DNA of 6,874 bases from positions 1-6,874 of the forward strand of contig CBDUST010000252.1 of the NCBI GenBank assembly GCA_965369945.1, in the 5' to 3' direction. The stretch's first letter is position 1. Every line of letters starts with the position of its first letter. A program made the translations under genes and the position numbers. Below the pieces are notes generated by a model that was not told where the DNA came from, ran no database searches, and worked only from the letters and a program-made list of their open reading frames with translations. This document shows, piece by piece, positions 1 through 5,051 of the stretch. Source of the stretch: JADFNO01 sp965369945. Its GTDB lineage: Bacteria > Planctomycetota > Phycisphaerae > Phycisphaerales > SM1A02.

Positions 1-361
1 CGAGGACATAATTCACAACTTCATCAACATCTTTTGGTCGGTCAGGTGAGAGAACTTTAGCCTCAGCAGCCAACACATCCTGTAGCGAACTCTGCGTGCC
101 CTCAATCTGGCTAGATAGCACAGCCTCTTTGCGGATATACATAAGGACGAACAGATCTGGATGAGGTAGGGTCTGAATCGATCCATCGAGACGCCCAAGG
201 GCTAGGTCAGCTTGAGACAATTGACTTTGCAAATCATCTGTGATCTGGATGGGGGGAACTGGAGGCAACGGCGCAGGAACAAAGGCCCGATAACTACCTG
301 CCTGGGCGATGTATCTTCCTGCTCTAGCAGTGGCTTTGGAATGCTCTTCGTTGTATCCCAT
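1..361 (-). CDS. Fic family protein, N-terminal part (runs off the left edge)
   Basis: Reading the minus strand from the ATG at 361-359 gives 120 open codons with no stop before the window edge. The protein opens MGYNEEHSKATARAGRY and has the hallmarks of the Fic/DOC N-terminal domain: AFVPAPLPPVPP (residues 26-37), ADLALGRLDG (51-60), LPHPDLF (65-71), KEAVLSSQIEGTQSSLQD (78-95) and EVVNYV (114-119). SSQIEG (83-88) fits the autoinhibitory motif [S/T]xxxE[G/N] of class II Fic proteins, whose Glu blocks productive ATP binding. Fic enzymes usually transfer AMP to Ser/Thr/Tyr hydroxyls of target proteins. The catalytic HPFx[D/E]GNGR motif would lie beyond the edge, so activity cannot be judged here. 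The ATG fits the family, because the conserved GRY/AFxPxPLPP block sits close to it. AAAGG lies 11 nt upstream. GC is about 51%, lower than the genes to the right, which suggests transfer. Confidence 0.9.
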   Translation of the reverse strand, partial: MGYNEEHSKATARAGRYIAQAGSYRAFVPAPLPPVPPIQITDDLQSQLSQADLALGRLDGSIQTLPHPDLFVLMYIRKEAVLSSQIEGTQSSLQDVLAAEAKVLSPDRPKDVDEVVNYVL

Positions 362-368
362 GTTCAAG

Positions 369-453
369 GCTACCTTTAATATGACCCCTAGGCAAGCCCA
401 TACTAAGGACAGCCCTTACTATGGGCAAGGGATCGGGCCATATTAAAGGCGGC
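369..453. repeat. Long imperfect palindrome upstream of the Fic gene
   Basis: Perfect 11-bp outer arms CCTTTAATATG (373-383) and CATATTAAAGG (439-449) are centred on base 411. Pairing resumes inside at 385-387/435-437, 396-402/420-426 (GCCCATA against TATGGGC) and 404-408/414-418 (TAAGG against CCTTA). Two further pairs lie outside the arms (369-370/452-453). The left arm, read on the minus strand, contains the AAAGG that would act as the Fic ribosome site. The structure could be an operator, an mRNA fold hiding that site, or a small palindromic mobile element. I cannot choose between these from one copy. Confidence 0.75.
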
Positions 454-615
454 GTTACATAACAAACTCATCCGACTGTTACAGCATCGAGCGACGCAAG
501 TACAGCCTCATCCGGCAATCGAGCGTGTATCTCCACAAGGGACATCTAGCTACCACGTGTCGCAAGAACGCAACTCACTCTTTTGGTCGAAGTTGCAGCA
601 GTGGTTCCCAGACAG
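454..615. other. Gene-free spacer between Fic upstream region and tRNA-Lys
   Basis: No convincing gene is present. An open frame on the plus strand through 557-859 is only an antisense reading of the tRNA and the end of gpmI. Short direct repeats occur: CTCATCCG at 467-474 and 507-514 (period 40), ATCGAGCG at 486-493 and 518-525, and TACAGC at 480-485 and 501-506. No tRNA terminator with a T-run is visible downstream of the tRNA 3' end. I found no second copy of the tRNA 3' end that would mark an att site. Confidence 0.5.
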
Positions 616-689
<74 letters not shown>

Positions 690-711
690 TGGAAGTAACC
701 GATCAAGCAAA

Positions 712-739
712 AGTGTATCGACACACTATTCATGGTCAA
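712..739 (-). promoter_or_regulatory. Probable sigma70-type promoter of tRNA-Lys
   Basis: Read on the minus strand, TTGACC (739-734, five of six matches to TTGACA) is followed after 16 bp by TACACT (717-712, four of six matches to TATAAT). The -10 box ends 22 bp before the first tRNA base, leaving a 5' leader of roughly 15 nt. The promoter sits just after the gpmI stop codon, so the tRNA need not depend on gpmI transcription. Confidence 0.55.
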
Positions 740-762
740 GCGACCGAGGCGCATGCGGCGCA

Positions 763-2424
763 TCATTGCAAGAGCGATCGGCCGGTCATTTCAGCGGGGC
801 GATCGATCCCGAGCATATCCAAAACGGTCGGAGCGATATCCGCAAGCCGACCGCCTTGATGTAGCGAACGCTCCGCAAACGCATCGCCGACGACACTGAG
901 CGGTATGTCGTAGGTCGTATGGGCGGTGTGTGGGCAGTCTTGATCGGGATTGAACATCTGCTCGGCGTTGCCGTGGTCGGCTGTCACGATGAGCGAGCCT
1001 TTGCGCAACAGCGTTGCGTCAACGATTCGCCCGACACATTCATCCACAACTTCGATTGCCTGGATTGTCGCCTGAAGGTTGCCGGTGTGACCGACCATGT
1101 CGCCGTTGGCGAAGTTGACCACAATCAACGACTCGCAATCGTCCGCATGGAGTCGGCTCAACACGCCATCGCAGATTTCGTAGGCGGACATCTGTGGCTT
1201 CTGGTCGTATGTCGTGACATCGGTTGGACTTGGCAGGACCAAACGATTCTCGCCGGGAAATGGTTCTTCGCGGTAGTCATTGAAGAAGAAGGTGACATGC
1301 GGATATTTTTCGGTTTCGGCGCAGCGGAATTGCGTGAGATCAGCACGACTAATTACTTCGCCGAGCATGTTGCTGAGCTTGGGCGGTTTACGGAACGCGA
1401 TCGCCGAGACGGGCAGCCCCTTTTGGTATTCGGTCATTGCACAGAAATACAACTCGCGCAGCTTCGCGCCTCGGTCAAACGCCCCGCCCGGAAGTTGGCC
1501 CCAGGCGTCATCGTCCAGCATGAAGGCCTTGATCAACTCGCGCGGCCGATCTCCACGAAAGTTGAAGAAGATCACCGCATCGCCGTCAGCGATGCGCGCT
1601 AAACCGCCTTGAGTGGTTGCATCGGTGGGCTTGGCGATTCGGATCGGTTCGATGAACTCATCGCCACTCCGGTTTGGTTCAGACGGTTTGTCGTAATAAC
1701 TTTGCACCGCACGGGTAGCTGAGCCCGCGACCTGCGGTGCGCCGGCAACTTGCAGTGTTTGTTTCGTCCATGCGCCGGTCAGACAGGCGTATGCCCATGC
1801 CACGCGATCCCATCGATTGTCTCGATCCATCGCGTAGTACCGGCCGATGACCGAAGCGATTCGCCCGACCCCCGTCGTTCGCAGCTTCGCTTCAACGGCT
1901 TCGATATATCCCTTGCCGGTTTGGGGGCCGGTGTCGCGGCCGTCGGTGATGGCGTGAACAAAGAGACGATCGCCGGGGAAATTTTCTTGGGCGGCAAGTT
2001 CGATGAGTCCAAAGAGGTGCTCGAGATCGGAGTGGACTTGGCCGTCGCTGACAAGCCCGAGCAGGTGAACGGCTCCGCCGGTGCTGGAGGTGTGGGTGAA
2101 AGCCCCGCGCAAAGCTTCGTTTTCGAAGAACGATCGATCGAGCAGTGTGCGTGTGATGCGCAGCAGTTCTTGGTCGACGATGCGACCCGCTCCGATATTT
2201 TGATGCCCCACCTCGGAGTTACCCATTGTTTGGGCGGGTAGGCCGACATCCTTTCCGCAGGTCCGTATCAACGTGGTGGGCCATTGAGCAGCCAGACGAT
2301 CGGCCACGGGCGTCTTGGCGAGCCTGATGGCATTGAACTGGTTGTGCTCAGGATGCGGATTTTCGCCCCAACCGTCACGCACGATCAAAACGAGCGGCGC
2401 ATTACGTGTCGGCGAGCTTGCCAT
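763..2424 (-). CDS. gpmI: 2,3-bisphosphoglycerate-independent phosphoglycerate mutase
   Basis: A 553-aa cytoplasmic enzyme that interconverts 3- and 2-phosphoglycerate in glycolysis and gluconeogenesis, using two Mn ions and a phosphoserine intermediate. An alkaline-phosphatase-like N-terminal half carries VRDGWGENP (metal ligand D17) and MGNSEVGHQNIGAGR (67-81), with the catalytic Ser at 70. The substrate-binding domain follows with SDGQVHS (126-132), DGRDT (161-165) and GRYYAMDRDNRWDRV. The phosphatase domain returns with NFANGDMVGHTG, TADHGN (481-486) and HTAHT (499-503), which supply the second metal set. The family usually runs about 510-550 aa, so this is complete and somewhat long. The ATG at 2424 places the first metal motif at the usual distance. 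No good Shine-Dalgarno precedes it. yggS is divergent upstream and tRNA-Lys lies downstream. Confidence 0.97.
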   Translation of the reverse strand: MASSPTRNAPLVLIVRDGWGENPHPEHNQFNAIRLAKTPVADRLAAQWPTTLIRTCGKDVGLPAQTMGNSEVGHQNIGAGRIVDQELLRITRTLLDRSFFENEALRGAFTHTSSTGGAVHLLGLVSDGQVHSDLEHLFGLIELAAQENFPGDRLFVHAITDGRDTGPQTGKGYIEAVEAKLRTTGVGRIASVIGRYYAMDRDNRWDRVAWAYACLTGAWTKQTLQVAGAPQVAGSATRAVQSYYDKPSEPNRSGDEFIEPIRIAKPTDATTQGGLARIADGDAVIFFNFRGDRPRELIKAFMLDDDAWGQLPGGAFDRGAKLRELYFCAMTEYQKGLPVSAIAFRKPPKLSNMLGEVISRADLTQFRCAETEKYPHVTFFFNDYREEPFPGENRLVLPSPTDVTTYDQKPQMSAYEICDGVLSRLHADDCESLIVVNFANGDMVGHTGNLQATIQAIEVVDECVGRIVDATLLRKGSLIVTADHGNAEQMFNPDQDCPHTAHTTYDIPLSVVGDAFAERSLHQGGRLADIAPTVLDMLGIDRPAEMTGRSLLQ

Positions 2425-2571
2425 CAGTTGCTAGCGTATCGGATTCTGGATATGTGAGCTTCACCTCGGCGCCGGAACGATTGCGAAGAGGCGGCGGTGG
2501 GGAGTTGTTGCCCGGCCGTCGAGAGCATATCCTCGGTAGCCATGCCGATCGCATCGCATGACCAAGCGACC
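2425..2571. promoter_or_regulatory. Divergent gpmI/yggS intergenic region
   Basis: This gap must carry the starts of both genes. For gpmI (minus strand), a weak -10-like TACGCT (2438-2433) lies 8 bp before the ATG, with no clear -35 box. A small inverted repeat, GTGA-gct-TCAC (2454-2464), sits between the genes. It resembles half-sites of the Rex operator, but the 3-bp centre is too short for the known 18-bp Rex site. GAAGAGG (2485-2491) lies 5 bp before an in-frame GTG at 2497 and could give YggS a 25-residue N-terminal extension. Confidence 0.3.
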
Positions 2572-3360
2572 ATGAAAACTGCCGAACCGTTACAGACGCG
2601 GTATGAAGCGGTACGCGGGCGGATCGCCGCCGCCGCGGCCCGTACCGGTCGCAGCGCCAAGGACGTTCTGCTGACCGTCGTGACGAAATTCGCGGCGATC
2701 GACCAGATCCGCGAACTGATCGAATTGGGACACGTCGATTTCGGTGAGAGTCGTGTCCAGAACCTGGTCCAGCGGGCCGCCCATATCGAGGAATTCCTCC
2801 AACGGCACCGCCAACTGACTAGTGCCAAGACCGTCAACATCCCGGATCAGGTACGTTGGCACATGATCGGGCATGTACAGCGCAACAAGGTCCGCAAAGT
2901 GGTGAACGTTGCCAGGCTGATCCACTCAGTCGACTCGTTGCGGCTGGCCGAGGAGATTCAGCTCGTTGCAGCCCGGCGCGACGACCCGATCGAAGTACTT
3001 CTGCAAGTCAACACGTCTGGGGAACGATCCAAATCAGGTGTGGCGCCAGCGGCGGCGGCGCATCTGCTGGAGCAGCTCGACACGATGATGAGCATTCGGC
3101 CACGGGGGTTGATGTGCATGGCCCCGCTCGTGGATGACCCGGAGCTTGCTCGACCGGTGTTCGAGCGATGCGGTGAACTCTTTGAAGAGATTGCCACATC
3201 CGGAATCGGAGGCGAGCGGTTCGACATCCTGTCGATGGGGATGAGCAACGATTTTGAAGTTGCGATCGAGTGCGGGGCGAACCTGGTTCGGGTCGGATCA
3301 GCGATCTTCGGTCCGCCACCTGCCTCTGAAGCCGAAGCCCAACCGCCGACTGAGGCCTAA
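2572..3360 (+). CDS. yggS: YggS/PLPBP family pyridoxal-phosphate-binding homeostasis protein
   Basis: A cytoplasmic alanine-racemase-like TIM-barrel protein that binds pyridoxal 5'-phosphate and helps balance vitamin B6 and amino-acid pools. It has no known catalytic reaction. From the ATG at 2572 it has 262 residues. Visible are the PLP Schiff-base lysine in VVTK (K39), DFGESRVQ (56-63, usually FGENxxQ), WHMIGHVQRNK (96-106), IHSVDS, LLQVNTSGERSKSG, RGLMCMAPL, LSMGMSNDFEVAI (220-232) and the phosphate-binding end VRVGSAIFG (239-247). The stretch between FGES and WHMIG is about 10 residues longer than in the E. coli protein. The start was chosen because the family begins just before LQxRxxxVRxRI. 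ATG 2542 and GTG 2497, the latter with the best Shine-Dalgarno, are in frame and possible. The Pro/Glu-rich C-terminal tail is not conserved in the family. Confidence 0.95.
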   Translation: MKTAEPLQTRYEAVRGRIAAAAARTGRSAKDVLLTVVTKFAAIDQIRELIELGHVDFGESRVQNLVQRAAHIEEFLQRHRQLTSAKTVNIPDQVRWHMIGHVQRNKVRKVVNVARLIHSVDSLRLAEEIQLVAARRDDPIEVLLQVNTSGERSKSGVAPAAAAHLLEQLDTMMSIRPRGLMCMAPLVDDPELARPVFERCGELFEEIATSGIGGERFDILSMGMSNDFEVAIECGANLVRVGSAIFGPPPASEAEAQPPTEA

Positions 3361-3384
3361 GCCGCGAGCGAGGGAACGACGCCG

Positions 3385-3406
3385 AAAATAGCGAGCGTTC
3401 TGCTAT
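3385..3406 (-). terminator. Possible weak intrinsic terminator of the minus-strand cluster
   Basis: On the minus strand, ATAGC (3406-3402) pairs with GCTAT (3392-3388), and an inner AG/CT pair closes around AACG. The stem is followed at once by TTTT (3388-3385) and then C. The stem overlaps the TAG stop of the last exported-protein gene. The stem is short and the T-run minimal, so efficiency is doubtful. It lies in the 42-bp gap where yggS and this cluster converge. Confidence 0.35.
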
Positions 3407-3726
3407 CGCCTTGCGCTGGCGAACTGGAATGGCAACGACCAACCAACGCGGAGGGTAACTTGTCCACGTCGGGCGTCCTCGACCTCATAAACCAGAAGCA
3501 CCTGGTCACGATTATCGATGACGTACAGAAGCTCGTCGGGATCCCCGTCGCCGCCGCGGCCGGAGCTCGTGGTCATCACGGAGTAGTCGGCCCGCGAGGC
3601 GGTCATCTCAGCGTTCGCCGTCTGGCCCGGCAGGCGTCCTGCCTGAACAATGATCATCGCCGCGATAACAAAGGCTGAGGCCCACAGTGCTGCGGCTGAG
3701 GAACTGATATTTTGAGAACGAGTCAT
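3403..3726 (-). CDS. Small exported or membrane-anchored protein, uncharacterised (YVID motif)
   Basis: A 107-aa protein that I do not recognise by name. A hydrophobic segment at about residues 11-29 (AAALWASAFVIAAMIIVQA) acts as a signal or anchor, with a possible signal-peptidase site after TANA (36-39). The mature part has ADYSVMT (46-52), a Gly/Asp-rich linker, then LLYVIDNRDQVLLVYEV (66-82) and TLRVGWSLP (91-99). The same order, at nearly the same offsets, occurs in the gene just upstream (GEYMMV, then VVYIVDAANQ, then LDGVGYRNL), so the two are probably divergent duplicates. YVID-type strand patterns occur in propeller blades, but one blade is too small to close a propeller. The start is well supported: AGGAG (3741-3737) lies 10 nt before the ATG. 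It follows the upstream gene by 33 bp, as in an operon. Confidence 0.75.
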   Translation of the reverse strand: MTRSQNISSSAAALWASAFVIAAMIIVQAGRLPGQTANAEMTASRADYSVMTTSSGRGGDGDPDELLYVIDNRDQVLLVYEVEDARRGQVTLRVGWSLPFQFASARR

Positions 3727-3736
3727 CTCGTGGTAT

Positions 3737-3741
3737 CTCCT
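3737..3741 (-). promoter_or_regulatory. Shine-Dalgarno site (AGGAG) of the 107-aa exported protein
   Basis: AGGAG on the minus strand is separated by 10 nt from the ATG at 3726. It is one of the clearest ribosome sites in the window and fixes the start of this small gene. Confidence 0.7.
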
Positions 3742-3759
3742 AAGTCAATTCTGGGCGAG

Positions 3760-4101
3760 TCACCGGCCTGGGGTCTGCGATCGCAGGAAATTCCCGGCAT
3801 CCCGAGCCAAGTTGCGATAGCCGACGCCATCGAGCACTTTCGTATTATCGTTGTAGGTCGCAGCGATCATCTCTTGATTCGCAGCGTCAACGATGTACAC
3901 GACCGCGCTGTTGGTGCCGTTGGCTCCGCCGCCGACCATCATGTATTCGCCCCGCCCTCGCCCCTGAGCTCCCGCTGTGGACGCGAAGCTGACGAGCGCC
4001 AATAGGCCAAGCAGGGCGGCGTTGATTGCCAGCAGGGCCCGGAGATTCGGCCCGGCTCGTGTGCCTGTCTTCACTATCTCTTGCATGTTTGTGGATCGCA
4101 T
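3760..4101 (-). CDS. Small exported protein, uncharacterised (YVID motif)
   Basis: A 113-aa protein of unknown function. A basic N-terminus (residues 1-21) leads into a hydrophobic core, ALLAINAALLGLLALVSFA (22-40), and an AxA-type signal-peptidase site, STAGA before QGRGRG (41-51). The mature chain is about 68 residues: GEYMMVGGGANG (51-62), VVYIVDAANQEMIAATYN (67-84) and LDGVGYRNLARDAGNF (90-105). It resembles the next gene downstream in the order and position of these blocks. The frame stays open up to 4266, but starting there would overlap the preceding gene by 88 bp and bury the signal peptide. The ATG at 4101 has a GAGG site (4115-4112) at 10-nt spacing, the same arrangement as the downstream relative. 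The ATG at 4086 has no such site. It is probably co-transcribed with its neighbours. Confidence 0.77.
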   Translation of the reverse strand: MRSTNMQEIVKTGTRAGPNLRALLAINAALLGLLALVSFASTAGAQGRGRGEYMMVGGGANGTNSAVVYIVDAANQEMIAATYNDNTKVLDGVGYRNLARDAGNFLRSQTPGR

Positions 4102-4111
4102 ATCTGAAGAA

Positions 4112-4115
4112 CCTC
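4112..4115 (-). promoter_or_regulatory. Shine-Dalgarno site (GAGG) of the 113-aa exported protein
   Basis: GAGGT on the minus strand lies 10 nt before the ATG at 4101. It supports that start over the longer frame opening at 4266 and over the ATG at 4086. Confidence 0.55.
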
Positions 4116-4151
4116 GTATGAGTCGTGCCGGTGCGGCGCGACGGCCAGACA

Positions 4152-4170
4152 ACGGGCCTGGGGCGCCCGT
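4152..4170 (-). other. GC-rich hairpin between two cluster genes
   Basis: ACGGGC (4152-4157) and GCCCGT (4165-4170) form a perfect 6-bp stem with a 7-nt loop, inside the 77-bp gap between the 68-aa and 113-aa protein genes. On the minus strand it is followed by TTGTCTGG rather than a T-run, so it is not a standard terminator. It could stabilise mRNA ends or partly separate expression of the two genes. Confidence 0.35.
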
Positions 4171-4178
4171 AAGAGCGT

Positions 4179-4385
4179 TCAATCTTGATGGCTGCGCTTC
4201 GATGGCATCAAACTGACCGCGATGACGACAGCGGCCAGTAGGAACATTATGGCATAGCCCATCCAAACCGCCGAACTTCGACTGAGGGTTGGTTCAGGTA
4301 CCGCCCCTTGAGCCCAACAAGCTGCGGAACTCAGGAACGCGAGGCAGGCAACCAGTACCGGGGATAGTTTTATGGCGAGTCTCAT
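4179..4385 (-). CDS. 68-aa membrane protein with signal peptide and one TM segment, uncharacterised
   Basis: The protein has an N-terminal signal (RLAIK, then LSPVLVACLAFLSSAACWA, residues 2-25) with probable cleavage before QGAVPEP. A short Ser/Pro linker leads to a transmembrane helix at about residues 41-59 (MGYAIMFLLAAVVIAVSLM) and a basic tail, PSKRSHQD. If the signal is cleaved, the mature form is about 43 residues: a short exported N-terminus, one helix, and a positively charged cytoplasmic tail. The function is unknown to me. The SSAVWMGYxxMFLL and PSKRSHQD ends look like conserved features rather than random coding. The ATG at 4385 lies only 5 bp after the stop of the HYExAFE gene, without a good Shine-Dalgarno, which suggests translational coupling. 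A TTG-initiated version from 4421 would overlap the upstream gene and is less likely. Confidence 0.75.
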   Translation of the reverse strand: MRLAIKLSPVLVACLAFLSSAACWAQGAVPEPTLSRSSAVWMGYAIMFLLAAVVIAVSLMPSKRSHQD

Positions 4386-4390
4386 CAAAT

Positions 4391-4954
4391 TTAGGATATG
4401 GCGCTGGGACTGGCCTCGCAAGCAACTTCTTCCGTCATTTGCTGCCGTGCCGAGAAGGGGCGACTGATCTTGCGGAAGGTCTCAGCGGGGACGTAGACCG
4501 TCCTCCATTTGCTTGAGCGGCGTTTCATGGCCTGGCGGTAGGCTTCCAGTGGCACCTGCCGCAGCGCATACCACCGCTTGCCATAGGCGAAAACCTCCTC
4601 AAAGAGCGCGTCCGGCGGCTGTTGTCGGAGGCAGTAGGCAAAGACGAATATCGCCCCAAACCCGGGGCCGAACAGCGATTGCCAATGCGTCAGGCCCTCT
4701 ACATCGTCCAGCGTCACCCAACTCTCGAACCCGCCGCCGCGACGAGCCCCTGAGCCATACATTCGCCCCTTCACATCAACCAGGAGATTCCGATCAGCAG
4801 CATAGACCACGAAGTCGAACGATTTGATCGAGGGCGAGGCATGTCCAGGCGGGATGAGGGACTTCTTCGCCTCGTCAACTGCGATGTAGGGGATTCGGTT
4901 GGCGCGAAGGTAGTGCTCAAATGCCTGTTCGTAGTGAAATCGACGCTGGGTCAC
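4391..4954 (-). CDS. HYExAFE family protein, possible PD-(D/E)XK nuclease fold
   Basis: A 187-aa cytoplasmic protein. Residues 7-13 read HYEQAFE, the signature that names the HYExAFE family as I recall it from planctomycete annotations; I could not check this. Next come IPYIAVDEAKKSL (21-33), KSFDFVVY (44-51), LLVDVKGR (57-64), ESWVTLDDVEGL, WQSLFGPGF, FVFAY and a basic region, RRSSKWRTVYVP. An N-terminal helix with Glu (E9/E13), then D47 in a strand, then D60-x-K62, fits the PD-(D/E)XK nuclease layout. That is my inference from motif order, not a demonstrated activity. The GTG start at 4954 puts the signature near the N-terminus, as expected, and only weak GGGAA precedes it. It lies 97 bp downstream of metF and 5 bp upstream of the small membrane protein gene. 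Confidence 0.85.
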   Translation of the reverse strand: MTQRRFHYEQAFEHYLRANRIPYIAVDEAKKSLIPPGHASPSIKSFDFVVYAADRNLLVDVKGRMYGSGARRGGGFESWVTLDDVEGLTHWQSLFGPGFGAIFVFAYCLRQQPPDALFEEVFAYGKRWYALRQVPLEAYRQAMKRRSSKWRTVYVPAETFRKISRPFSARQQMTEEVACEASPSAIS

Positions 4955-4969
4955 GACTATGGTTCCCGG

Positions 4970-4992
4970 CGAGCCGAGGCCAGCCCGGCTCG
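4970..4992 (-). other. Hairpin between metF and the HYExAFE gene
   Basis: CGAGCCG (4970-4976) and CGGCTCG (4986-4992) form a perfect 7-bp stem with a 9-nt loop in the 97-bp gap. The minus-strand continuation, CCGGGAACC, lacks a T-run, so it is not a classical terminator. It lies 16 nt before the GTG start of the downstream gene and may influence read-through or translation. Confidence 0.35.
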
Positions 4993-5051
4993 TGTTGCAC
5001 CAGCATACCTTGTAGGGCGGCTCTTTGGCGGCAACAAGTCAGGGCCTAGGG

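Noticed and set aside
13..198. 61-aa minus-strand frame
   Set aside because: It overlaps the Fic reading frame in another phase. The Fic frame shows clear family motifs and this one shows none.
919..1602. 227-aa plus-strand frame
   Set aside because: It is antisense to the well-conserved middle and end of gpmI. Long shadow frames are expected in GC-rich coding DNA.
4102..4266. N-terminal extension of the 113-aa exported protein to 4266
   Set aside because: It would overlap the preceding gene by 88 bp and put about 75 residues before the signal peptide core. The ATG at 4101 has a ribosome site.
4050..4998. GCCCGGCTCGTGT occurring both near 4050 and near 4984
   Set aside because: One copy is inside coding sequence. 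A 13-mer match is not surprising in GC-rich DNA of this length.
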